In this document: positions 16,317-25,161 of the stretch, piece by piece
Layout: the number at the start of each line of letters is the position of its first letter
Numbering within the stretch: the first letter of the stretch is position 1
Notes under the pieces: generated by a model
What the model was told of the DNA's origin: nothing
The model's input: only the letters and a program-made list of their open reading frames with translations
The model's database searches: none
Position numbers and translations under genes: made by a program
Assembly: GCF_002224285.1 (NCBI RefSeq)
Contig: NZ_CP022436.1
Location: 248,001-312,000 of the forward strand
Direction: 5' to 3'
From: Arthrobacter sp. YN
GTDB taxonomy: Bacteria > Actinomycetota > Actinomycetes > Actinomycetales > Micrococcaceae
DNA length: 64,000 nt

Positions 16317-16877
16317 GAACGCCTTGTCTCCTTGATACGAAGTGTGATTCCACGATTATGCACCGATTCGGTCGGTCTCTTGGCCCACGTATGACGAGGG
16401 GGGCGCCTACCCGGAGGAGTCCGTCGGTTTCCGGTCGCTGTAAAGCCGTTCCTGAGCCGCAGTCGGGGCAGCCTCCGTGGGCATCGGACGTTCCGAACTT
16501 TTGGCCCAATAGCGTCCAGGCTTCGGTTCGGAGGGGCCAATGCTGACTATCTTCGGTGCATGGCTGCACACAGAGGAAGATCTTGCGTTTGAAGCAGACA
16601 GGTGCGTTATCTATACGGCCCTCCCTGAATTTCGGCGCAACAGTGACTAGTGCTGGGTGACGATCCAAGACCGCCCAACATCAGTGTCCTGAACTGAAGG
16701 GGATCAAGACCCGGCTTGATAATGCCGTAGCCGCTGCTCGGACCGACGGCGCCTCCTGGGATAACATCGGCAGAGAGTTCGGGACCGCACGCCGAGGCGC
16801 CCAGAAGCGCTGGGAGTCCCCGCCCCCTGTGTCTCAGGCTCCATTTCGTTGCCGGCCTCAGAAGGAAAGCAAGGCGT
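16317..16877. other. Intergenic stretch with short decayed coding fragments
   Basis: No complete gene is seen. On the plus strand, about 16699-16815 reads RLDNAVAAARTDGASWDNI then GREFGTARRGAQKRWES, like a helix-turn-helix from a larger lost gene, without a start codon. A 36-codon frame begins at ATG 16541. On the minus strand near 16440-16480 the piece AHGGCPDCGSGTAL has a Cys-x-x-Cys knuckle but no credible gene around it. The region also holds the promoter area for the leftward NACHT gene. Confidence 0.45.
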
Positions 16878-17483
16878 GTGGATCAGATCTTTCAGTTTCT
16901 AATTCAGGGTGAAGCGCCGTGGTGGTCCGCACTCGTCGGGACAGTTGTTGGCGGGTTTATAACTTACTTGACGACCAGGCAAAACGCGAGAGAGCAGCGC
17001 GTGGCCGACCGGATCAAGCATGATGATGAGCGGGTCTTGGTTGATAAGGAGAAATGGCGTGCCGAAACAATCGATCATGTGGCCGAAATGTTGGTTGCAA
17101 ACTACCGGCTCCGTAACCATGTGCTTACCGCACGTAGGGCGATCTTCGCCAGATATCCTGAGTCGCCGCTAGTAGCCGATGACGATAGAATTGCGTTCAT
17201 CAGTGAACTCGAAGACTACACGGAGACGGTGCTTCCTCTGCAGGAAGCTTTGCAGCGGCGTTGGGCAATCTTGCAAATTATTGCGGAGGGCGACTTGGCT
17301 GAGGCCGCTGGTAACCTCTTCCTCAAATTGGCCGACCACCATCCCGAACGCTCAAAGCAGGACTTCCATGAGTCCTTGGACAAAACCTCAAAGGCGGCCG
17401 CGCTGCTGATGCACGTAGCCCAACGAGAACTCGGATTTTCCTTCGGCTCCAGGACCGGGCTTGTGGGGCAATTCGACGGGTAA
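16878..17483 (+). CDS. Membrane-anchored helical protein, unknown function
   Basis: 201 aa from GTG 16878 (MDQIFQFLIQ). One N-terminal transmembrane helix (WWSALVGTVVGGFITYLTT, about residues 15-33) is followed by a basic, mostly helical cytoplasmic domain rich in charged residues. I know no function. Small anchored proteins of this design are common in phage and defence-island DNA. It is divergent from the NACHT gene, with 561 bases between the starts, so a shared function is possible but unproven. Its base composition is lower in GC than the urease genes. Confidence 0.7.
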   Translation: MDQIFQFLIQGEAPWWSALVGTVVGGFITYLTTRQNAREQRVADRIKHDDERVLVDKEKWRAETIDHVAEMLVANYRLRNHVLTARRAIFARYPESPLVADDDRIAFISELEDYTETVLPLQEALQRRWAILQIIAEGDLAEAAGNLFLKLADHHPERSKQDFHESLDKTSKAAALLMHVAQRELGFSFGSRTGLVGQFDG

Positions 17484-17610
17484 AGGCGGGACCCAGAACG
17501 TGACGACCTGGCTTGCGCCAATTCGCCAAATTGATGCTGTTGGTTCGTACTGCTCGCGTTCCTGGCCGCCGTCTATTTCCGTTGCCAGACACAAGCGTGA
17601 GACGCTCAAT

Positions 17611-17885
17611 CTAGCTCTGTGTGCGAGGTTTCCAGCCTAGTACGCACTGTGGTCCGTCAGCCCCAGGCGGACGCGACGGTCTGCGGACTCTGACGGTTAG
17701 GGGAACCGGAGAACCCACACCCATAAAGATCGCTTCTCCAGGAACCAGCCCCGGAAACAACTTCAGTGCCGATGAGTCGAGTTCGGCAGCGGTTTGTTTC
17801 ACACGTCGCCGGTCTCGTCCATCTGCGAGCCGGTGCCCGATCAGCATTCCGACTTGGCTGAGAACACCTGACGGCAGGTCTGCGG
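17611..17885 (-). pseudogene. 3' remnant of a HerA/DUF87-type ATPase gene
   Basis: The leftward frame reads ADLPSGVLSQVGMLIGHRLAD, then DRRRVKQTAAELDSSALKLF, then PGLVPGEAIFMGVGSPVPL and ends WKPRTQS at 17611. This is the C-terminal end of HerA/FtsK-like ATPases of defence and plasmid systems. The nucleotide-binding core is missing. The fragment starts right behind the flavin reductase stop codon, so the break lies between 17886 and 17952. Confidence 0.65.
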
Positions 17886-17952
17886 GGACGCTGGGTAGGG
17901 AGACAGGCCGTGAGTCGGTATCTACGCCCTTCCTTCGCAGTGTTCCGTACAG

Positions 17953-18474
17953 TCAGCCAACCGCCTGCACGCTGCGGAACAGGGTGTGGAACTCCCGGTT
18001 GTGGTAGACCAGCGGGGCTGAATCGGCGGGGCTGAATCGGATATCCACAACGGTTGCGGCCAACAGCACGGAGCCACCCAGTGGTGCCCGATGAACGATT
18101 TCGCACCGCAGCGCCCATGGAGCTTCCCTGAGCAGGGGCTCGCCTGTGGGCAGCAGTTCCCAGTCCATGTCGCTGGTGAAGCGAGGGGCCGTGGGGTCGG
18201 AGAAGGTGCGCACGAGGTCCACCTGGTCCGCGCCCACCAGATGCACGACGATCGTTTGCGCGGCAGCGATATGCGAAGCTGACCGGCCGCCGGTGACGGA
18301 GAACGCCAGCGTCGGCGGATCCACCGCCACCGATGCCACCGAAGACGCCGTGAGCCCTACGGCTCCTTCCGGCCCTGACGCGGTGATGATGGCAACTCCT
18401 GCTGGATGAGAGCGGAAGGCGGCCTTGAAGAGCTCGCCGACCGGCTCTGCCGGCAAGGGGGTGTGATGGGACAT
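17953..18474 (-). CDS. Flavin reductase-domain protein
   Basis: 173 aa of the FMN-binding split-barrel flavin reductase family. FRSHPAGVAIITASGPEGA and GLTASSVASVAVDPPTLAFS are the usual flavin-contacting strands, and HNREFHTLF is near the end. It would reduce FMN or FAD with NAD(P)H or serve as the reductase half of a two-component oxygenase; no oxygenase is adjacent. A MerR/SoxR-type promoter precedes it, suggesting induction by redox-active compounds. Start ATG 18474. The regulator gene is not in the window. Confidence 0.88.
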   Translation of the reverse strand: MSHHTPLPAEPVGELFKAAFRSHPAGVAIITASGPEGAVGLTASSVASVAVDPPTLAFSVTGGRSASHIAAAQTIVVHLVGADQVDLVRTFSDPTAPRFTSDMDWELLPTGEPLLREAPWALRCEIVHRAPLGGSVLLAATVVDIRFSPADSAPLVYHNREFHTLFRSVQAVG

Positions 18475-18534
18475 TCATGAACCTTTGTGGGACTGGTTGG
18501 GGTTGGCGCCGCTTTGCGGACGCGCACCTGTCCG

Positions 18535-18565
18535 ATGCTATGACCTCAACTTAAGTTGAGGTCAA
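18535..18565 (-). promoter_or_regulatory. MerR/SoxR-type promoter of the flavin reductase gene
   Basis: A perfect 24-bp palindrome (TGACCTCAACTT / AAGTTGAGGTCA, 18541-18564) sits between a leftward -35 TTGACC (18560-18565) and a -10 TAGCAT (18535-18540). The spacer is 19 bp, the over-long spacing that MerR-family activators need. The inner CCTCAACTT/AAGTTGAGG closely resembles the SoxR box. Confidence 0.8.
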
Positions 18566-18673
18566 TTCGGGTAAATTCGACCCCCGACTGAGACGAATTG
18601 GAAACGTAGCCGAAACTTCCGCTCCTTACGCTGGTCACATCTGTCACGGACGTGCCACGTACAAGGAGAATCG

Positions 18674-18976
18674 ATGCATCTTTTGCCCCGCGAGCAGGAG
18701 AAACTCATGATCGTGGTGGCTGCCGATCTCGCGCGGCGCCGGCAGGCACGGGGGCTGAAGTTGAACTACCCCGAGGCCGTGGCGATCATCAGCTACGAGC
18801 TCATCGAAGGTGCCCGCGACGGCAGGACCGTCGCCGACCTCATGAGCTACGGAACCACCCTGCTCCGCCGCGAAGACGTGATGGAAGGCGTGCCGGAGAT
18901 GATCCACGACGTCCAGATCGAAGCCACCTTCCCTGACGGCACCAAGCTCGTCACCGTCCACCACCCCATCCGCTAG
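18674..18976 (+). CDS. ureA: Urease subunit gamma
   Basis: 100 aa, normal length. Opens [20 protein letters not shown] and carries [20 protein letters not shown] and the C-terminal VTVHHPIR expected of UreA. It has no active-site residues; it forms the (ABC)3 trimer that hydrolyses urea to ammonia and carbamate. Good AAGGAG ribosome site. First gene of ureABCEFGD, seven bases before ureB. Confidence 0.98.
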   Translation: MHLLPREQEKLMIVVAADLARRRQARGLKLNYPEAVAIISYELIEGARDGRTVADLMSYGTTLLRREDVMEGVPEMIHDVQIEATFPDGTKLVTVHHPIR

Positions 18977-18983
18977 GAGCCCC

Positions 18984-19337
18984 ATGATCCCCGGTGAATA
19001 CAGGCTCCAGCCCGGTTCCGTCGCGTGCAACAGCGGCCGTGAGGCGGTCGCCGTCGAGGTAGTGAACCGCGGCGACCGCCCCGTCCAGATAGGTTCGCAT
19101 TACCACTTTGCCGAGGCGAACCGCGCCCTGGACTTCGACCGCGACACCGCCTACGGCCGCCGCTTGGACATCCCGGCCGGCACCGCCGCGCGGTTCGAGC
19201 CCGGCGACCGGAAGACCGTGCAGTTGATCGAAATTGCGGGGACGCGCGAGGTCTTCGGGCTCAGTAACGCTGTCAATGGAAAGCTCGACGGCGGCACGCG
19301 CCTCAGTGGGTCTGCTTCAGAAGGAGACGCCAAGTGA
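18984..19337 (+). CDS. ureB: Urease subunit beta
   Basis: 117 aa. Starts [20 protein letters not shown], with [20 protein letters not shown] and [18 protein letters not shown], the UreB beta-barrel core. The acidic/polar tail past GTREVFGL is slightly longer than in many homologues. It stabilises the alpha subunit and contacts the chaperones. Its stop overlaps the GTG start of ureC (19334-19337). Confidence 0.98.
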   Translation: MIPGEYRLQPGSVACNSGREAVAVEVVNRGDRPVQIGSHYHFAEANRALDFDRDTAYGRRLDIPAGTAARFEPGDRKTVQLIEIAGTREVFGLSNAVNGKLDGGTRLSGSASEGDAK

Positions 19338-21064
19338 GCTTCGAGGTTTCCCGCAAGCAATACTCCGAGCTGTACGGCCCGACGACGGGCGACGCCATCC
19401 GCTTGGCCGACACCGAACTGTTCCTCGAGATCGAGAAGGACTGCACGGTCTATGGCGAAGAAGTGGTGTTCGGCGGGGGCAAAGTCATCCGCGACGGCAT
19501 GGGCCAGAACGGACAACTGACCCGCTCGGAGGACATCCCGGACACCGTCATCACCAATGTGATCGTGCTCGACTACAGCGGCATCTACAAAGCCGATGTT
19601 GCCCTGAAAGACGGGCACATTTTCAAGATCGGCAAGGCCGGCAACCCCCAGATCGCCGACGGCGTGGACATCGTGATCGGCGCCAGCACGGAGATCATCG
19701 CCGGCGAGCGGAAGATCCTCACCGCCGGTGGCATCGACACCCACATCCACTTCATTTCCCCCGAACAGGTTCCGGCAGCGCTCTGCAATGGCATCACCAC
19801 CATGGTGGGCGGCGGCACCGGCCCGGCCGAAGGAACCAAAGCCACCACCATCACGCCAGGCGCCTGGCACATCTCCAGGATGCTCCAAGCCGCCGAGGGA
19901 CTCCCCGTTAACATCGGCCTGTTCGGGAAGGGCCACGCATCCGCCGTCGAGCCCCTCGCCGAGCAGATCCGAGCCGGCGCCGTCGGGCTCAAAGTGCACG
20001 AGGACTGGGGCTCCACCACCTCGTCCATCGACATGTCCCTGCGCGTTGCCGACGAATACGACGTCCAAGTGGCCATCCACACCGACACCCTCAACGAGTG
20101 CGGCTTCGTGGAAGACACCATCCGGGCAATCGACGGCCGCGTGATCCACACCTTCCACACCGAAGGAGCCGGCGGTGGGCACGCCCCGGACATCCTCAAG
20201 ATCGCCGGTCTGCCCAACGTGCTCCCGGCCTCCACCAACCCCACGCTGCCGTACACGCGAAACACCATCGAAGAGCACCTGGACATGCTCATGGTCTGCC
20301 ACCACCTCAACCCGGACATCCCGGAAGACGTGGCCTTTGCAGACTCCCGCATCCGGGCCGAAACCATCGCCGCTGAGGATGTCCTGCACGATCTCGGCAT
20401 CTTCGCGATCACCTCTTCCGACTCCCAGGCCATGGGTCGTGTTGGCGAAGTAGTGACCCGGACCTGGCAGGTAGCCGACGCCATGAAACGCCAACGCGGT
20501 GTGCTGAAGGACCCGACCGGCGCTGCCCACGGATCTGCCGAATCGGACAACTTCCGGCTCAAACGCTACGTCGCCAAATACACCATCAACGCGGCCATCG
20601 CGCAGGGAATGGCGGATGTGATCGGCTCCGTGGAAGAAGGCAAATTCGCGGATCTCGTCCTCTGGGACCCCGCCTTCTTTGGCGTGAAACCCGAGCTTGT
20701 CATCAAAGGGGGCCAGATCGCCTACGCACTCATGGGCGACGCCAACGCCTCCATCCCCACACCCCAGCCCCGCACCATGCGGCCCATGTTCGCCACGTAT
20801 GGCAAGGCATTGCAGCAGACGTCCATCACCTTCCTGTCCAAAGCAGCGATCGACGCCGGAGTCCCCGCCGAACTCGGCCTCGAACGCATCATCAAACCCG
20901 TCACCGGCATCCGGAACCTCACCAAAGCGGACCTCAAATACAACGGCGAAACCCCGGACATCGCCGTCGACCCCGAAACCTACAAAGTGAGCGTCGACGG
21001 CGTCGAAGTCACCTCCCAGCCCTCCGACGTGCTGCCCATGGCACAGCGCTACTTCCTCTTCTAA
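19334..21064 (+). CDS. ureC: Urease subunit alpha, catalytic
   Basis: 576 aa, standard length. Nickel ligands and catalytic residues are all present: His137 and His139 (DTHIHF), carbamylated Lys220 (AGAVGLK), His249 (VAIHTD), His275 (HTFHTE), flap Cys322-His323 ([10 protein letters not shown]) and Asp363 (SSDSQAMGR). GTG start coupled to ureB. Third positions are strongly C-rich, unlike ureF and ureD downstream. The enzyme is cytoplasmic and needs the UreDFG chaperones and nickel from UreE. Confidence 0.99.
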   Translation: MSFEVSRKQYSELYGPTTGDAIRLADTELFLEIEKDCTVYGEEVVFGGGKVIRDGMGQNGQLTRSEDIPDTVITNVIVLDYSGIYKADVALKDGHIFKIGKAGNPQIADGVDIVIGASTEIIAGERKILTAGGIDTHIHFISPEQVPAALCNGITTMVGGGTGPAEGTKATTITPGAWHISRMLQAAEGLPVNIGLFGKGHASAVEPLAEQIRAGAVGLKVHEDWGSTTSSIDMSLRVADEYDVQVAIHTDTLNECGFVEDTIRAIDGRVIHTFHTEGAGGGHAPDILKIAGLPNVLPASTNPTLPYTRNTIEEHLDMLMVCHHLNPDIPEDVAFADSRIRAETIAAEDVLHDLGIFAITSSDSQAMGRVGEVVTRTWQVADAMKRQRGVLKDPTGAAHGSAESDNFRLKRYVAKYTINAAIAQGMADVIGSVEEGKFADLVLWDPAFFGVKPELVIKGGQIAYALMGDANASIPTPQPRTMRPMFATYGKALQQTSITFLSKAAIDAGVPAELGLERIIKPVTGIRNLTKADLKYNGETPDIAVDPETYKVSVDGVEVTSQPSDVLPMAQRYFLF

Positions 21065-21081
21065 GCCGTTTAGGAAACCAC

Positions 21082-21555
21082 ATGATCATCGAAAAAATCC
21101 TGGGCAACCTCCACGAACAGCCCAACGCCTTCGCCGGGCATCACAAAGAAAAAGTAGTCCTCCCCAGCGCACTGCTGGTCAAACGCATCCAACGCGTCAC
21201 CACCGACCACGGCAAAGAACTCGGCATCCGCCTCCCCACCGGAACCGGCGACCTCCGCGACGGCGACATCCTCGCCATCAGCGACGCCAACCTCATCGTC
21301 ATCTCCGTGCTGCCCACCGACGTCCTGGTGATCGGGCCGCGAAGCATCCACGAAATGGGGGTGGTGGCGCATTCCCTTGGCAACCGGCATTTGCAGGCGC
21401 AATTCTTCGATGCTGCGTCTGAGTACGGGGCCGAGGTCATGGTTTGTCAGTATGACCACACGGTCGAAGATTATCTGAAGAGCGTCGGCGTCCCCTACGA
21501 CAGGCAAGAGCGGGTCATGCCGGTGCCCTTCCGCCATGCTGAGCATTCGCACTAA
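21082..21555 (+). CDS. ureE: Urease accessory protein UreE
   Basis: 157 aa. N-terminal HSP40-like part (EKVVLPSALLVKRIQRV, LRDGDILAISD) and the nickel-binding C-terminal domain with HEMGVVAHSLGNRHLQAQF. The tail HAEHSH gives a short His cluster rather than a long poly-His end. It delivers nickel to UreG. Seventeen bases after ureC. The last third shifts from C/A-rich to G/T-rich codons, the first sign of the composition change that continues in ureF. Confidence 0.95.
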   Translation: MIIEKILGNLHEQPNAFAGHHKEKVVLPSALLVKRIQRVTTDHGKELGIRLPTGTGDLRDGDILAISDANLIVISVLPTDVLVIGPRSIHEMGVVAHSLGNRHLQAQFFDAASEYGAEVMVCQYDHTVEDYLKSVGVPYDRQERVMPVPFRHAEHSH

Positions 21556-21598
21556 TACCGCGGTCATGGTGCCGCACGTAGATGCACGTGGCTGGGGC

Positions 21599-21669
21599 GC
21601 CGTGCCGGGATTTGGGCCGTGCCCGCTTCGCGATGCCCTCCACGCCGCGGCCCAAAATCCCGGCACGGC
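21599..21669. repeat. Palindromic element, family B, between ureE and ureF
   Basis: Long inverted repeat: left arm GCCGTGCCGGGATTTGGGCC (21599-21618) pairs with 21649-21669, differing by one extra A/T pair. The interior keeps GTGCCCG and GCGATGCCC..CCACGCC, also found in the second copy at 23020-23163. Probably an intercistronic REP-like element that could stabilise or attenuate mRNA. Confidence 0.8.
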
Positions 21670-21702
21670 TCCGGCTTTTCGGCTCGCCTCTCGGGGCGGC
21701 TC

Positions 21703-22371
21703 ATGACCTCGTATCAGCTTGCTCTTCAACAGTTGACCGACTCGGCTTTGCCTACGGGGGCGTTTGCTCATTCTTTGGGGTTTGAGAGCTACATACATCG
21801 TGAGTCGGTTTGTGATGAGGTCACTTTTGGGGAGTGGTTGGGTGCTTTTGTGGGGCAGCAACTGACTTATTCGGATGGGTTGGCTATGCGCTTCCTTTAT
21901 GAGGGGGTGGATGTTGGTTTGTTGGATTCTGTTCTTTCCGCGCAGTTGTTGGCTCGGGAGGTGAGGGAGGCTTCGCTCAAGATGGGGGGACGGCTGCTGG
22001 AGATTGGTGGGGAGGTGTTCCCGTCGGGGGAGTTGGAAGCGTATCGGGAGTTGGTTCGTGGGGGTGGGGCCGGGGGGCATCAGCCCTTGGCTTTTGGGGT
22101 CATCGCCCGGTCATGGGGAGTTCCCTTTGAGGCGGCGCTCTCTGCGTATCTGTTTGCCACGGTGACTTCCCTGACGCAGAACGCCGTGCGGGCCATCCCG
22201 CTCGGGCAGAACGCCGGGCAGCGGGTACTTCGCCGGGCGCACGAGGCCGTTGCTGCCGCCGTCCAGGATGTAGCACAGCTGTGCTGGGACGACTTTGGGG
22301 CCGTCAGCCCCGGACTTGAAATTTCACAAATGCGGCACGAAAGGCAACGCGCCCGCATGTTCATGAGCTAG
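21703..22371 (+). CDS. ureF: Urease accessory protein UreF
   Basis: 222 aa from ATG 21703 (MTSYQLALQQLTDSALPTGA). UreF signatures LPTGAFAHSLGFESYI, SLTQNAVRAIPLGQNAGQRV and the C-terminal EISQMRHERQRARMFMS are present. UreF bridges UreD and UreG in the nickel-insertion complex. Codons are unusually G/T-rich (GGG, TTG, GTT), unlike ureC and ureG, though the protein is intact. A longer frame from 21619 reads through the palindromic element and is rejected. Confidence 0.95.
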   Translation: MTSYQLALQQLTDSALPTGAFAHSLGFESYIHRESVCDEVTFGEWLGAFVGQQLTYSDGLAMRFLYEGVDVGLLDSVLSAQLLAREVREASLKMGGRLLEIGGEVFPSGELEAYRELVRGGGAGGHQPLAFGVIARSWGVPFEAALSAYLFATVTSLTQNAVRAIPLGQNAGQRVLRRAHEAVAAAVQDVAQLCWDDFGAVSPGLEISQMRHERQRARMFMS

Positions 22372-22392
22372 CTAGTGCAAAGGACAGAAGAC

Positions 22393-23010
22393 ATGACAGA
22401 ACCCATCAAAATCGGCGTCGGCGGACCCGTCGGAGCAGGCAAAACCCAGCTCGTGGAACGCATCACCCGGCACATGAGCGGCGACATTTCCATGGCCGCC
22501 ATTACCAACGACATTTACACCATCGAAGACGCCAAAATCCTCGCCGCCAACGGCATCCTCCCCGAAGACCGCATCATCGGCGTCGAAACCGGCGGCTGCC
22601 CCCACACCGCCATCCGCGAAGACACCTCCATGAACACCGCAGCCATCGAAGAACTCAAAGCCAGGCACCCCGACCTCCAAGTCATCTTCGTCGAATCCGG
22701 CGGCGACAACCTCTCCGCTACCTTCAGCCCCGAACTCGTGGACTTCTCCGTCTACATCATCGACGTCGCCCAAGGCGAAAAAATCCCCCGCAAAGCCGGG
22801 CAAGGCATGATCAAGTCAGACCTCTTCATCATCAACAAAACCGATCTGGCGCCCCATGTGGGGGCGGACCTGGCCGTCATGGAGAGGGATTCCAAGGAAT
22901 TCCGAGGCAACAAGCCGTTCTGCTTCACGAACCTCAAGACGGACGACGGGTTGGACGCCGTCCTCAACTGGATTCGGCGCGATGTCCTGATGCTTGATCT
23001 GGCGTCGTGA
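22393..23010 (+). CDS. ureG: Urease accessory GTPase UreG
   Basis: 205 aa from ATG 22393 behind AAAGGA. P-loop [11 protein letters not shown] (8-18), metal-binding Cys69-Pro-His71 in [30 protein letters not shown] and the guanine motif NKTD. GTP hydrolysis drives nickel transfer into UreABC. C/A-rich codons like ureC. Twenty-one bases after ureF. Confidence 0.98.
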   Translation: MTEPIKIGVGGPVGAGKTQLVERITRHMSGDISMAAITNDIYTIEDAKILAANGILPEDRIIGVETGGCPHTAIREDTSMNTAAIEELKARHPDLQVIFVESGGDNLSATFSPELVDFSVYIIDVAQGEKIPRKAGQGMIKSDLFIINKTDLAPHVGADLAVMERDSKEFRGNKPFCFTNLKTDDGLDAVLNWIRRDVLMLDLAS

Positions 23011-23019
23011 TCGGCGGGG

Positions 23020-23163
23020 CTGCGGCGGCTACGCCGGATTTTGGGCCGTGCCCGTCCCCAGCCGCTCCCAACTCTCGCAAGCTCGAGTCGGGTCCCTCGC
23101 GGCAGTGGGCCCCCCACGATGCCCGCCACGCCGCGGCCCAAAAATCCGGCTCCGCCGCCGCAG
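23020..23163. repeat. Palindromic element, family B, between ureG and ureD
   Basis: Arms CTGCGGCGGC..GCCGGATTTTGGGCC (23020-23047) and GGCCCAAAAATCCGGC..GCCGCCGCAG (23135-23163). It is the second copy of the 21599-21669 element with a longer insert. It overlaps the 3' edge of ureG and ends 22 bases before the ureD start. Confidence 0.8.
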
Positions 23164-23185
23164 CGGTCGAGTCACCAGACGGCCA

Positions 23186-24115
23186 ATGCCTATGAAGACG
23201 CCGGTGCAGGTACCTGTCGGCGGTTCGGCCGCTCGGGAAAATGAAGAGCCTAGCTCCACGTTGGCAATTGGGGAGCGGGCTGTGCGGGGGCGGTTGGAGT
23301 TGGGCATCAGTGTGCGGGGTGGGCGGTCCGTTGCTTCGCGGCAGTTTCATGAGGGCGCTTTGAGGGTGCTTAGGCCGCATTATCTCGATGGGTCCGGGCA
23401 GGTTTGTTATGTGATGGTCAATCCTGGCGGGGCGTACCTGGGGGCCGACCTGTTTGTTGTTGAAGTGGAGGTTGATGCGGGGGCTGAGCTGTTGCTGACC
23501 ACGCAGTCTGCCACGAAGATTTATCGGACTCCGGGGTCGTTTGCTGAGCAACGGATGAGTGTCCGGCTGGGGGAGGGCTCGCGGTTGGAGCTGATGCCCG
23601 ATCAGTTGATTGCGTACCGGGAGGCGAGCTATCGGCAGAATTCGCACCTCAGTCTCCACCCGACGTCGAGCCTTGTCATGGCCGAAGTCATTACGCCGGG
23701 GTGGTCGCCGGACGGCGCGTCCTTCAAGTACGAAGAGGTCCGGCTGCGGAATGAGATCTGGATTGAGGACCAAAGAGGCGCGACATTGTTGGCCCTCGAT
23801 AACCTGCTGATTCGCCCACCCGTCAACGACGTGACCGGGATGGGGTTCATGGAGGGCTTCAGCCATCTGGGGTCGTTGGTGGTGGTGGACCCGCGGGTTG
23901 ATCAGGGGCTTGCTGATGACCTGGACCGCATATCCCGTGATTTTGAGGCGTACACGGGAGTTTCCTTGACGGCGACTATTGCCGGGACTACCGGGCTTGT
24001 GCTGCGATCGTTGTCCAACAGCACTGAGGAACTCAACACATTGCTGGGTGTTTGCTCCGGCGTCCTGCGGGAACGTTGGTACGGGCAGGGACCCTTGAAC
24101 CTGAGGAAGTACTAA
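23186..24115 (+). CDS. ureD: Urease accessory protein UreD (UreH)
   Basis: 309 aa from ATG 23186; ATG 23192 is an alternative. UreD features: GALRVLRPHYLDGSGQVCYV, VNPGGAYLGADLF, LLLTTQSATKIYRTPGS, LMPDQLIAYREASYRQ. It is the scaffold binding UreC during nickel insertion. Like ureF it has G/T-rich codons. Its stop overlaps the transporter start (TAATG at 24113-24117), so urease and nickel uptake are translationally linked. UreD in last place is a common actinobacterial order. Confidence 0.95.
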   Translation: MPMKTPVQVPVGGSAARENEEPSSTLAIGERAVRGRLELGISVRGGRSVASRQFHEGALRVLRPHYLDGSGQVCYVMVNPGGAYLGADLFVVEVEVDAGAELLLTTQSATKIYRTPGSFAEQRMSVRLGEGSRLELMPDQLIAYREASYRQNSHLSLHPTSSLVMAEVITPGWSPDGASFKYEEVRLRNEIWIEDQRGATLLALDNLLIRPPVNDVTGMGFMEGFSHLGSLVVVDPRVDQGLADDLDRISRDFEAYTGVSLTATIAGTTGLVLRSLSNSTEELNTLLGVCSGVLRERWYGQGPLNLRKY

Positions 24116-25161
24116 TGACTGCGCTGACCGAGTTCGCCACCATGTACCGGGAGCGGGAGACGTTGTCCCTGCGGACCAGGCTGCTGTTCACGTTTGGTGC
24201 CGTCGCCGCGTTGCACGTTGCCGCCGTCGTGCTGTTGCTTGCGGGTACGGCAGGAGATGCGCAGCCGCTGGCGCTGGGACTGGTGGTCACCGCATATGTG
24301 GCCGGCATCAAGCACAGCTACGACTGGGACCACATCGCCGCGATCGACAACTCCACGCGCAAATTCGTGGCGCAGCACAAGGATCCGGTGAGCGTGGGGT
24401 TTGCGTTCAGCCTGGGCCACAGTTCCGTGGTGATCCTGGCGGGGCTCTTGGTGGTGGCGGGTGCCACGTTGATTGGGCAGTTCATGGAGGACGGCACCAC
24501 AGGGAACAAGGTGCTGGGCTTGATCGGCAGCGGTGTCTCCGGGCTGTTCCTGTTGGCGATGGGGCTGTTCAACGGCTCCGCGTTCGTCCGCGCCACACAG
24601 GTTTACCGAAGGGTGCAGGCCGGCGGAGAAGTGCGCCACGAGGACCTCGAAGCGAGGGGTTTCGTGGCCCGCCTGCTCGCCAAGCCACTGTCCAAAGTGG
24701 AGCGGCCACGGAACATCTACGTCATCGGTTTCCTGTTCGGGCTCGGGTTCGACACCGCCACCACCATCGGGCTGCTGGTCATCACCACGACGGCGTCACT
24801 CGCCGGTGTTTCACCGCTAGCCTTGATGGCCCTCCCGCTCGCGTTCACTGCCGCGATGACCCTGTGCGATTCAGTCAACGGCGTGGCCATGATGAAGATG
24901 TACACATCAGCTATTCACAACCCGCGGCGCAAGCTCGGCTTCAACGCCGTCATCACCGGCATCTCGGCAGTCTCGGCGCTGTTCATCGCGGTGATCACGC
25001 TGGGTGGGTTCGTGAATTCCGCGTTTGAGCTCGAGGACCCTCTGACCTCGTGGCTCGGCGGCATTGATCTTGGCGACGCCGGCCTCATCCTGGTGGGCCT
25101 GTTTGTGGTGGCGTGGGCCGTATCAGCCTGGCGTGGCCGGGTAGCTCGCAGCGGTCGCTAG
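24115..25161 (+). CDS. Nickel/cobalt transporter, NiCoT family
   Basis: 348 aa from ATG 24115. Eight or so membrane helices. The family signature HX4DH is His67-SYDW-Asp72... read as KHSYDWDHIAAIDN, followed by SLGHSSVVILAG and FGLGFDTATTIG later. It supplies nickel for urease, given the one-base overlap with ureD. Nickel versus cobalt preference cannot be read off. The 3' end overlaps the convergent serine hydrolase gene by four bases. Confidence 0.95.
   Translation: MTALTEFATMYRERETLSLRTRLLFTFGAVAALHVAAVVLLLAGTAGDAQPLALGLVVTAYVAGIKHSYDWDHIAAIDNSTRKFVAQHKDPVSVGFAFSLGHSSVVILAGLLVVAGATLIGQFMEDGTTGNKVLGLIGSGVSGLFLLAMGLFNGSAFVRATQVYRRVQAGGEVRHEDLEARGFVARLLAKPLSKVERPRNIYVIGFLFGLGFDTATTIGLLVITTTASLAGVSPLALMALPLAFTAAMTLCDSVNGVAMMKMYTSAIHNPRRKLGFNAVITGISAVSALFIAVITLGGFVNSAFELEDPLTSWLGGIDLGDAGLILVGLFVVAWAVSAWRGRVARSGR

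Noticed and set aside
19151..20530. A 459-codon leftward frame within ureC
   Set aside because: Antisense of the C-rich ureC codons; Gly/His/Val-rich, no family.
22994..23185. N-terminal extension of ureD
   Set aside because: It reads through the palindromic element; homologues begin near 23186-23192.
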